Shown here piece after piece: positions 4,912 through 10,045 of a stretch of DNA of 10,045 nt (position 1 is its first letter; every line of letters begins with the position of its first letter). The position numbers and the translations under genes are program-made. The notes below the pieces were generated by a model. That model was not told the origin of the DNA and searched no databases. It saw only the letters and a list, made by a program, of their open reading frames with translations. The DNA comes from Gemmatimonadota bacterium (lineage in GTDB: Bacteria; Gemmatimonadota; Gemmatimonadetes; Gemmatimonadales; GWC2-71-9): assembly GCA_029862935.1 (NCBI GenBank), contig JAOTWK010000093.1, positions 1 to 10,045 of the forward strand. Direction: 5' to 3'.

Positions 4912-5898
4912 TTAACCTCCGTGTGAGGATCGGACTCCGTCGCGGCCAACCGCCGGATGCGGTAAAGCGTCTGCCGACTCGGTTTCAGGGTCTTGAGGAC
5001 CGACCGCATCCTGATCCGTCGCCGAGCCAGCGTCCGCCTCGAGCAGTTGGGACAGGGCGTCCAGCACCACGGCGGGGCGTTCTTCGTGCACGAAGTGGCC
5101 CGCACGGGGCACGCGTTCGATCCGCAGGTTGGGTACGGACGCGCTGAGCGCCGCCACTTCGCCGTCGCCAGGCGCACCTTTGTGCGGCACGTCTCCCAAG
5201 AGCAGCACGACCGGCACACGCACCTCGGCCAAACGGTCCGCTAGCGTCTCCGGTTCGACTGCCTCGGCCATTCCTTGGAAGGCGTCCAAGGTGGCGCCGG
5301 CGTCCTCGGCGTATTCCGTCATGTAGCTCGTGATCACATCCTTTGCGAGCCACGTGTCGTCAGCCGATGAGGCGCGCAGCTCGCGCACCAGAACCTTCCG
5401 CACCGCAGTCGCTCCGGCGAACAGCTTGATGAGGGGAGCGAAGCGCATCGCCCGTGCGAGACCGGGGCGTAACGCGGACTCCGCCACGCCGCCTTCGATG
5501 GAGACAATGGCGCGGACACGCTCAGGGTGTCGGTATGCCAGCCGTAGGGCGATGGAACTCCCCAATGAATGCGCGACGACAACCGCGGACGGCACGGAAA
5601 GGCTGTCGAGCACCGCCCCGATGCGGTCCGCTTGCGCCGTGAGCGAGTAATCCGCTCGGCGCGGGCGGGAAGAGCCGCCGAGCCCGAGTGGCTCGATGAC
5701 CATCGTGCGATAGCCATCTTCAGCGAGCGGCTCGATGATGTGGCGGTATCCGTACGCGGATCCGAGCAGGCCGGGGATGAACACGACGACCTCGCCCTCG
5801 CCGCGCGTGACGACCCGGAGGATCTCACCCGGAGCGACAGGGACAGACAGAACTGCTGTACTGTCGACGATCAGGGTCATCAGCAGGGTGAGCAGCAT
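4912..5898 (-). CDS. Alpha/beta hydrolase (328 aa)
   Basis: This protein has an alpha/beta-hydrolase fold. Strand and oxyanion region VVVFIPGLLGSAYGYRH lie at residues 37-53. The nucleophile elbow VVVAHSLGSS places Ser111, with Ala in place of the first Gly of GxSxG. A likely acid is D236 in VLLLGDVPH, and His268 in RAGHFVHEE completes the triad. A cap region at about 140-225 separates the core halves. The N-terminus (MLLTLLMTLIVDSTAVLSVPVAP) is hydrophobic but has no basic residues, so export is possible but unclear. The last 40 residues (about 289-328) are rich in Asp, Ala, Gly and Pro, extend beyond the fold, and look disordered. Start ATG 5898 is supported by a very long Shine-Dalgarno at 5912-5903. 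It overlaps the end of the VTT gene by 19 bases. The substrate, ester or otherwise, cannot be told from the sequence. Confidence 0.88.
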   Translation of the reverse strand: MLLTLLMTLIVDSTAVLSVPVAPGEILRVVTRGEGEVVVFIPGLLGSAYGYRHIIEPLAEDGYRTMVIEPLGLGGSSRPRRADYSLTAQADRIGAVLDSLSVPSAVVVAHSLGSSIALRLAYRHPERVRAIVSIEGGVAESALRPGLARAMRFAPLIKLFAGATAVRKVLVRELRASSADDTWLAKDVITSYMTEYAEDAGATLDAFQGMAEAVEPETLADRLAEVRVPVVLLLGDVPHKGAPGDGEVAALSASVPNLRIERVPRAGHFVHEERPAVVLDALSQLLEADAGSATDQDAVGPQDPETESADALPHPAVGRDGVRSSHGG

Positions 5899-6683
5899 GG
5901 ACGATCACCTCCGTGGTGGGGAATCGTGGACGTGGTCGTACCAGCGCCGGTTGCCGGTTCTGTCGCGTTGACGGAACGTCGTCGTCGTCGACCGATGGCC
6001 GCCGCGGCCCCAGCTCCCAGGATCACGACACCGCCGCCGGCGAGAATCGCCGAACTCGTGAAGGGGAGCAGCGTTCCCACGGTGGCGATCAGCCAGATAC
6101 GTGGGAATCGCCCGAGCGCGGTCGCGGCGATGAATCGCGGCATCGGGTACAGCGAGATCACGGCGCAACAACGGGCGACCCAGAACGGAACGGGTGTGAA
6201 CGCCGCAATTACCACTGTGGCGAATGGCTGCAGGTCGAACCACGCCATCACACTGTGCGTGAGTCGGGCGGACCGGACTCTGTCCAACCGGCGGGCAAGC
6301 AACACCGCGCCGAATACCCGGTAGTTGACCCACTCGACGAGCGCGATAGCGGCAACGCCGATCGCGGCGAGCAGGAGCGGCGAGTACAGCTTCCCGAACG
6401 CCATCAGGATGGGTTCGGACGCGCTCGGCAGGAAAGTCGAGGCCGGTCCGCTCGTGAAGAACATGAGCCACGCGAATGCGGCCAGTTCCGCGGCGCCGGG
6501 AAAGACCCACCAGATGGCCAGGCTCATGACGGCAGCCCCACCGCAGCAGTACAGGAGCTGATCCCACGACTGGTTGACCACCGCGCGCGATGCCGCGGCT
6601 CGGAGCCAAGAACCCGAGGAGCGCCAGGCCGCGTGCGTCGGGGCGCGCGCGCCCGTCGTCGAGGGTGCAGTGTTGCGACGCAT
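5880..6683 (-). CDS. VTT/DedA-like (SNARE-associated) membrane protein (267 aa)
   Basis: ATG 6683-6681 has GGAGG (6695-6691) with a 7-base spacer. Residues 1-45 are hydrophilic and basic. Hydrophobic segments follow at about 47-80, 97-118, 153-178, 195-210 and 213-230. Two stretches are typical of VTT (DedA/TMEM41-like) domains: SEPILMAFGKLYSP with the following helix and VEWVNYRVFGAVLLARRL, and AAFTPVPFWVARCCAVISLY with MPRFIAATALGRFPRIW. VTT proteins sit in the membrane, and members of the wider group are linked to lipid flipping and membrane homeostasis. After the last helix comes RRRRRS and a Cys-rich tail ending CCSPC. Part of that tail overlaps the Shine-Dalgarno and start of the downstream hydrolase, so its composition may be constrained by the overlap. 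It is the first gene of the operon and divergent from the BTAD regulator. I found no convincing minus-strand promoter. Confidence 0.82.
   Translation of the reverse strand: MRRNTAPSTTGARAPTHAAWRSSGSWLRAAASRAVVNQSWDQLLYCCGGAAVMSLAIWWVFPGAAELAAFAWLMFFTSGPASTFLPSASEPILMAFGKLYSPLLLAAIGVAAIALVEWVNYRVFGAVLLARRLDRVRSARLTHSVMAWFDLQPFATVVIAAFTPVPFWVARCCAVISLYPMPRFIAATALGRFPRIWLIATVGTLLPFTSSAILAGGGVVILGAGAAAAIGRRRRRSVNATEPATGAGTTTSTIPHHGGDRPCCSPC
5903..5912 (-). promoter_or_regulatory. Extended Shine-Dalgarno of the alpha/beta hydrolase
   Basis: The minus strand reads GGAGGTGATC, complementary over all ten bases to the usual 3' end of bacterial 16S rRNA (GATCACCTCC). GGAGG lies 9 bases before ATG 5898. 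The site is inside the last codons of the VTT gene, so ribosomes finishing that gene stop 15 to 20 bases from a near-perfect re-initiation site. It strongly supports the start at 5898. Confidence 0.8.
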
Positions 6684-6686
6684 CGC

Positions 6687-6714
6687 TTGACCTCCGATTG
6701 GGTCGCGATACCTT
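6687..6714 (+). promoter_or_regulatory. Weak candidate promoter for the BTAD regulator
   Basis: TTGACC at 6687-6692 and TACCTT at 6709-6714 are separated by 16 bases. Initiation near 6721 would give a short leader containing AAGGA at 6724-6728 and start codon TTG 6736. The -35 box overlaps the divergent gene's Shine-Dalgarno, so the two directions share about 50 bases of control DNA. Only the -35 is a good match. Confidence 0.3.
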
Positions 6715-6735
6715 GGGCACTGTAAGGACCCGCCG

Positions 6736-9390
6736 TTGCTCCACCGTTCACCGGAGCGTTACCTGGCTGTTCTTCCGTTGCTGATCACGCTGCGCTTTCT
6801 CGGGGGCACCGAGGTGCGCGACGCCAATGGCGCGGAGGCGCTTGCTGTCCTCAAACAGCCGAAGCGTCTGGCATTGCTGACCTATTTGGCTGCTGCTGCA
6901 CCCCGCCGCTTTCATCGCCGGGATTCCTTGCTTGCCATGTTCTGGCCTGAGCAGGACCAATCGCAGGCCCGACGCGCGCTTCGGCGGGCGTTGTTCTTCC
7001 TGCGGCGTGCTCTTGGTCCGGACGCCATCACCGGTCGGGGAGACGAGCTTGGGGCGAAACCTGAAGACGTGTGGTGCGATGTCACGGATTTTCAGCAGGC
7101 GCTGGAGGCGAAGCGGTTGGACGAGGCCTTAGTGCTCTACCGGGGGGATTTCCTCTCGGGCCTCTTCGTCGAGTCTGCACCGGACTTCGAGCGCTGGCTC
7201 GACGGTGAGCGCGGCAGGTTGCGTGATCTCGCGGTGGGGGCCGCTTGGGCGTTGTCGGATCGGGCGGAACGGGTGGGAGACGTGCGAGACGCCGCACAGT
7301 GGGGCAAGCGCGCTCTCGAGCTCACCCCGGAAGACGAGGCGGGATTGCGGCGCCTGGTCCGCCTGCTCGACCGGAGCGGCGCGCGAGCGGCGGCGCTGCA
7401 GGCGTATCAGGGTTTTATGAAGCGCCTTGCGGAGGAGCTTGAGCTCGCCCCCGAACCGGAGACGGTCGCGCTCATGGAGACCGTTCGGTCGGGGCGCGAC
7501 ATCCCGGCCTCACTGGGCGACGGGTCGCCGCGCACACCGTCATCCAACCTCGTTGCAGTGCTTCCCTTCACCGTCAGGGGGTCCGTTGAGCTGCAGTATT
7601 TGCGGGACGGGATGGTGGACCTCCTCGCGGCGAAACTCGATGGCGCGGGCGAGCTGCGCACGGTCGATCCCCACAGCATGCTGCGGCATTTGCGTTCCAT
7701 GACCGGCAGCGAGATCGACGTTCACGAAGCCCGAACCGTCAGCGAACGGTTCGGCGCAGAGTGGTGCCTGTTGGGGAGTGTCGTAGCTACAGGGGACCGT
7801 CTGCACGTCGCCGTCACACTGTGCCAGGCCCAAGGACAGCGTGAGATCAGGGCGGACGTCGGTCACTACGGTGAGGCCGAGATCTTCAAGGCTGTGGACG
7901 AGATCGCCCGGCATATCCTGTCGCAATGGACGACCTCGTACGGCGGCATGATGGCACGGCTGGCTGCGGTCACGACCGAATCGCTTACTGCTCTCAAGGC
8001 ATACCTCGTGGGCGAGCGCGCCTTCCGCGCCGGTCGCTTCGCTGACGCCGTCACGGCCTACGAGCAGGCGGTCAGAGAGGATCCTACGTTTGCGCTGGGC
8101 CATTACCGACTCGCGGCCGCGTACGCTGCGCGGGGCGTACCGGAAGCCGCGGGCGAGCCGTGTGCTCACGCCTGGGAGCATCGCAATCGTCTCAATCCCG
8201 GCTTTCGGCTGCTCGTCGAGGCGCAAGCCGCGATGCTGCGCGGCGCCGCCGGTGACGCCGAATCGTTATGCCGCACCGTCATTCGCCAGATGCCAAAGAA
8301 TGTCGAGGCGTGGTTTCTCCTCGGGGAGACCTACTTCCACTACAACCCGGATCGTGGGCGCTCGGTCATGGAAGCCCGCCGTCCACTCGAGCACGCGCTC
8401 AAGCTCGATCCTCGGCACATTGGCGCGCTCACACGGTTGATGCGGTTGGCGGCGCTCGAGCATCGCACGGACGATCTCGATCTCCTGCTCGAACGATTCG
8501 AAGCGGCTGAGCCCGAAGTCGAGCAGTTGCTCTCGGCGCGCGCGATCGCCACCGCCGCTCGCCGCGATCGAGTGAGTCGCGATGCTGTTGTGGCGGCCCT
8601 GAGAGGAGATCCTCATAGTCTCGCTGCGACGGTCGGGGACATCGCGGTCTATGTGGGCGATGTGATTGCGGCGATGGAGTTGGCTCAGGTCTTGGTGGAG
8701 GTGACATCGTCACCCGGGCTTCGAGCCCACGCACATCTCCTGCTTGCGTATCTCGCGCTTGCGTCAGGAGACTCCACGCGTGCCCTCGCATCCCTCGACC
8801 GCGTGGAGCAGAGTGACCGTGCTGCTGCCCTGTTGCACCGAGGGTTGGTGCTCTCGCAAGAGCACGTGCGCACCGACCAGGCGACGCTCGAGCAGTGCTA
8901 CCTGGCGCTCGAGTCGTGGCATCTTGTGGAACCACGGAGTTCCCGGGATGTGCTGTCCCTCGCGACGCACCATGGCATGCAGCAATGCCTTCGCGAGTAT
9001 GTGCTCGGACTCCTCTCTGCCAGGGCGGGAAATCTCGACACCGCACTCGTGCACGCGGAACAATGCGACATGGCTCGTGGGCCTGGTGACGACGAGTTGC
9101 TACGCGCCGACTTGACGCGAGGCATTCGGGCACGCGTTGCGTCCTGCCGGGGCGAGCCGGCACGCGCGGTGGAAATCCTCGAGACCATCGTGGGCGAGTG
9201 CCCATTTCCGGCGGTCATCTCGTCTCCCTTCGCTTCGCGCGTGGCGGAACGCTTCCTTCGTGCCCAGGCCCTGAAGGCGATAGGCAGGTCAGAGGAAGCG
9301 TCGAGATGGCTCGAGAGCCTTGCCCAGCGTTCGGTGTTTGAACTGATGTTTCAGCTTCCCGCGGAGAGAGCAGGTGCAGCTGACAGCTGA
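6736..9390 (+). CDS. BTAD-type transcriptional regulator with TolB-like and TPR domains (884 aa)
   Basis: The N-terminal winged-helix segment (about 15-98) contains LAVLKQPKRLALLTYLAAA and RRDSLLAMFWPEQDQSQAR, characteristic of SARP/BTAD-like regulators. The bacterial transcriptional activator domain follows at about 113-252 (YRGDFLSGLF, ERGRLRDLA, ELTPEDEAGLRRLVRLL). Residues 271-400 resemble a TolB N-terminal-like module (NLVAVLPFTVRGSVELQYLR, DGMVDLLAAKL, LLGSVVATGDRLHVAV). From about 415 to the end are TPR-like helical repeats, clearest at 423-465 and 518-560. There is no signal peptide or membrane segment, so it is a cytoplasmic DNA-binding protein whose TPR part probably senses a partner. 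TTG 6736 has AAGGA at 6724-6728; an alternative TTG at 6778 would remove 14 residues and start with MLITLRFLGG, which looks like a typical family N-terminus. The gene is divergent from the VTT-hydrolase-YdjM operon, a natural candidate target. Its last codons (ADS) and stop are encoded by a heptamer repeat. Confidence 0.9.
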   Translation: MLHRSPERYLAVLPLLITLRFLGGTEVRDANGAEALAVLKQPKRLALLTYLAAAAPRRFHRRDSLLAMFWPEQDQSQARRALRRALFFLRRALGPDAITGRGDELGAKPEDVWCDVTDFQQALEAKRLDEALVLYRGDFLSGLFVESAPDFERWLDGERGRLRDLAVGAAWALSDRAERVGDVRDAAQWGKRALELTPEDEAGLRRLVRLLDRSGARAAALQAYQGFMKRLAEELELAPEPETVALMETVRSGRDIPASLGDGSPRTPSSNLVAVLPFTVRGSVELQYLRDGMVDLLAAKLDGAGELRTVDPHSMLRHLRSMTGSEIDVHEARTVSERFGAEWCLLGSVVATGDRLHVAVTLCQAQGQREIRADVGHYGEAEIFKAVDEIARHILSQWTTSYGGMMARLAAVTTESLTALKAYLVGERAFRAGRFADAVTAYEQAVREDPTFALGHYRLAAAYAARGVPEAAGEPCAHAWEHRNRLNPGFRLLVEAQAAMLRGAAGDAESLCRTVIRQMPKNVEAWFLLGETYFHYNPDRGRSVMEARRPLEHALKLDPRHIGALTRLMRLAALEHRTDDLDLLLERFEAAEPEVEQLLSARAIATAARRDRVSRDAVVAALRGDPHSLAATVGDIAVYVGDVIAAMELAQVLVEVTSSPGLRAHAHLLLAYLALASGDSTRALASLDRVEQSDRAAALLHRGLVLSQEHVRTDQATLEQCYLALESWHLVEPRSSRDVLSLATHHGMQQCLREYVLGLLSARAGNLDTALVHAEQCDMARGPGDDELLRADLTRGIRARVASCRGEPARAVEILETIVGECPFPAVISSPFASRVAERFLRAQALKAIGRSEEASRWLESLAQRSVFELMFQLPAERAGAADS

Positions 9391-9392
9391 GA
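9379..9392 (+). repeat. Heptamer pair at the BTAD stop codon
   Basis: Two units, GCTGACA and GCTGAGA, span the last codon and stop (TGA 9388-9390) of the regulator gene, and GCAGCTA follows as a degenerate third. AGCTGACAGCTGA at 9378-9390 is the third exact copy of the 13-mer found at the htpX stop and at 4374-4386. Confidence 0.75.
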
Positions 9393-9444
9393 GCAGCTAA
9401 CACCAAGCCCCGAAACCGCTATGATTAGTCGTACACAGTACCCT

Positions 9445-9476
9445 TTGACGGCTGCTTGACGCCGGGCGGGTAGGGT
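9445..9476 (+). promoter_or_regulatory. Weak candidate promoter of the DUF4382 lipoprotein
   Basis: TTGACG at 9445-9450 and TAGGGT at 9471-9476 lie between the BTAD stop and the next start. The 20-base spacer is too long for a normal sigma-70 promoter. A second TTGACG at 9456-9461 is too close to the -10. I see no terminator for the BTAD gene in this 116-base gap. Confidence 0.2.
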
Positions 9477-9506
9477 GACCGGCACAACCAATTACGTGAG
9501 GCAGAC

Positions 9507-10045
9507 ATGCCGGCCCGTAACACTGTCCTCGTTGCGGTGACGTTCATCCTCGTCTTCACTGCGTGCGGAGAACCCTTCACCGAACCGCCGGACAACACGA
9601 CCGACGGGATGACGTCGGTGTACCTGACGGACGCGCCGTTCCCCTACCGTCGCGTGGCGCGGGTCGACCTCTATATGGTGAGTATCGCGGCATCTCTTAG
9701 TTCCGACACCGGCATCTTCGGCGATACGACTGGTACGGACTTCACGACCATCGCCGAGCCCAATCGCCGATTCAACCTCCTGGTCCTGCAGAACGGCACG
9801 ACTGCGGCACTTGGCGAGGCTGCACTTCCGGCTGGCCGCTACCAGGCAGTGCGCATGGTTCTCGACACGGATTCGTCGAGCATTACGCTCAAAGACAAAC
9901 GCGTGCTCACAGGCACCTCTGACCCTGGTATCGCGTGGCAATCCAGTGCTGGTCGCCCAGTCCTGAACGCGCTGGTGCACGATCCGATGGACGTGGGTGA
10001 CAGCGGCGCGACGATTGTGATCGACTTCGACGTGGGCCAGAGCTT
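9507..10045 (+). CDS. DUF4382-type lipoprotein, N-terminal part
   Basis: ATG 9507 has GAGG at 9498-9501 with a 5-base spacer, and the frame stays open to the right edge: 179 complete codons, C-terminus missing. Residues 1-20 form a lipoprotein signal (PARNTVLVAVTFILVFTAC), with the probable lipidated Cys at 20. The mature part begins CGEPFTEPPDNTT. From residue 34 the sequence GMTSVYLTDAPFPYRRVARV, then DLYMVSIAAS, LLVLQNGTTAALGEAALPAG, RYQAVRMVLDTDSSSITL and IVIDFDVGQS follows the DUF4382 pattern: a beta-rich surface domain usually starting V.VYLTDAP and describing derived quantities along a predicted beta-sandwich. The function is unknown. I recognise this variety, with its NLLVLQNG motif, from Gemmatimonadota-like genomes. 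It probably faces the periplasm or outer membrane. Confidence 0.87.
   Translation, partial: MPARNTVLVAVTFILVFTACGEPFTEPPDNTTDGMTSVYLTDAPFPYRRVARVDLYMVSIAASLSSDTGIFGDTTGTDFTTIAEPNRRFNLLVLQNGTTAALGEAALPAGRYQAVRMVLDTDSSSITLKDKRVLTGTSDPGIAWQSSAGRPVLNALVHDPMDVGDSGATIVIDFDVGQS

Noticed and set aside
4326..5219. 297-residue minus-strand open frame
   Set aside because: Overlaps the YdjM and hydrolase genes in another frame on the same strand, is rich in Arg and low in complexity, and lacks a start signal; the genes it covers have clear family motifs.
5569..6725. Long plus-strand open frames opposite the VTT gene (5569-6324, 5913-6725)
   Set aside because: Arg- and Gly-rich low-complexity translations with no ribosome binding site; they mirror the coding bias of the VTT and hydrolase genes on the other strand.
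6687..6735. Strong minus-strand promoter for the VTT operon
   Set aside because: TATCGC at 6710-6705 has no -35 partner at 16 to 18 bases, so I did not annotate a promoter although one must lie nearby.
8429..9205. 258-residue minus-strand open frame within the BTAD gene
   Set aside because: Antisense shadow of a GC-rich coding region; Arg/Pro/Thr-rich with no recognisable domain or ribosome binding site.
9492..9980. 162-residue minus-strand open frame at the right end
   Set aside because: Antisense to the DUF4382 lipoprotein, which has a signal peptide, ribosome binding site and conserved motifs.
1..10045. tRNA or rRNA genes
   Set aside because: I looked for the T-loop GTTCRANYC context and acceptor-stem pairing in the gaps and saw none; the extended Shine-Dalgarno at 5903 is only the complement of a 16S end, not an rRNA gene.

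Overview
The window is GC-rich bacterial chromosome with tightly packed genes, strong GGAGG-type ribosome binding sites and no plasmid, phage or insertion-sequence genes. The best taxonomic hint is the mix of protein types: a DUF4382-type lipoprotein, a BTAD regulator fused to a TolB-like domain and TPRs, and a small lipocalin-like lipoprotein. I associate this mix with Gemmatimonadota or a related environmental lineage. That is recognition from memory, not a database result.

Layout, left to right. (1) 1-782, plus strand: the C-terminal end of a pirin, then two small proteins of unknown function, closely spaced. (2) 783-1200: a gene-poor gap holding a nonamer repeat array, about 285 bases without a recognised feature, a strong rho-independent terminator and a candidate promoter. 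(3) 1201-3470, plus strand: an HtpX-type M48 membrane protease followed by a phospholipase D/cardiolipin-synthase-like protein. (4) 3661-4080, minus strand: a lipocalin-like lipoprotein with its own promoter candidate and a clear terminator. (5) 4081-4453: a gap filled mainly by heptamer repeats, including an 18-bp perfect inverted repeat. (6) 4454-6683, minus strand: a three-gene operon read as VTT/DedA-like membrane protein, then alpha/beta hydrolase, then YdjM-type membrane protein. The junctions are coupled by a 19-bp overlap and a 2-bp gap. (7) 6736-9390, plus strand: a large BTAD-TolB-TPR regulator divergent from that operon. (8) 9507 to the end, plus strand: the start of a DUF4382 lipoprotein.

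Much of the window concerns the cell envelope: a membrane protease, a phospholipid enzyme, two lipoproteins and three further membrane or exported proteins beside a large regulator. A joint role in envelope or lipid maintenance is a reasonable inference, but nothing in the sequence proves it.

The most unusual feature is between the genes. A family of 7-bp repeats (NCTGANN) occurs at four loci, and a 9-bp repeat (GACGACNNN) occurs at two loci in opposite orientations. The arrays begin at, or contain, the stop codons of three genes. One array makes up nearly the whole htpX-PLD junction and may even supply the start codon of the second gene.
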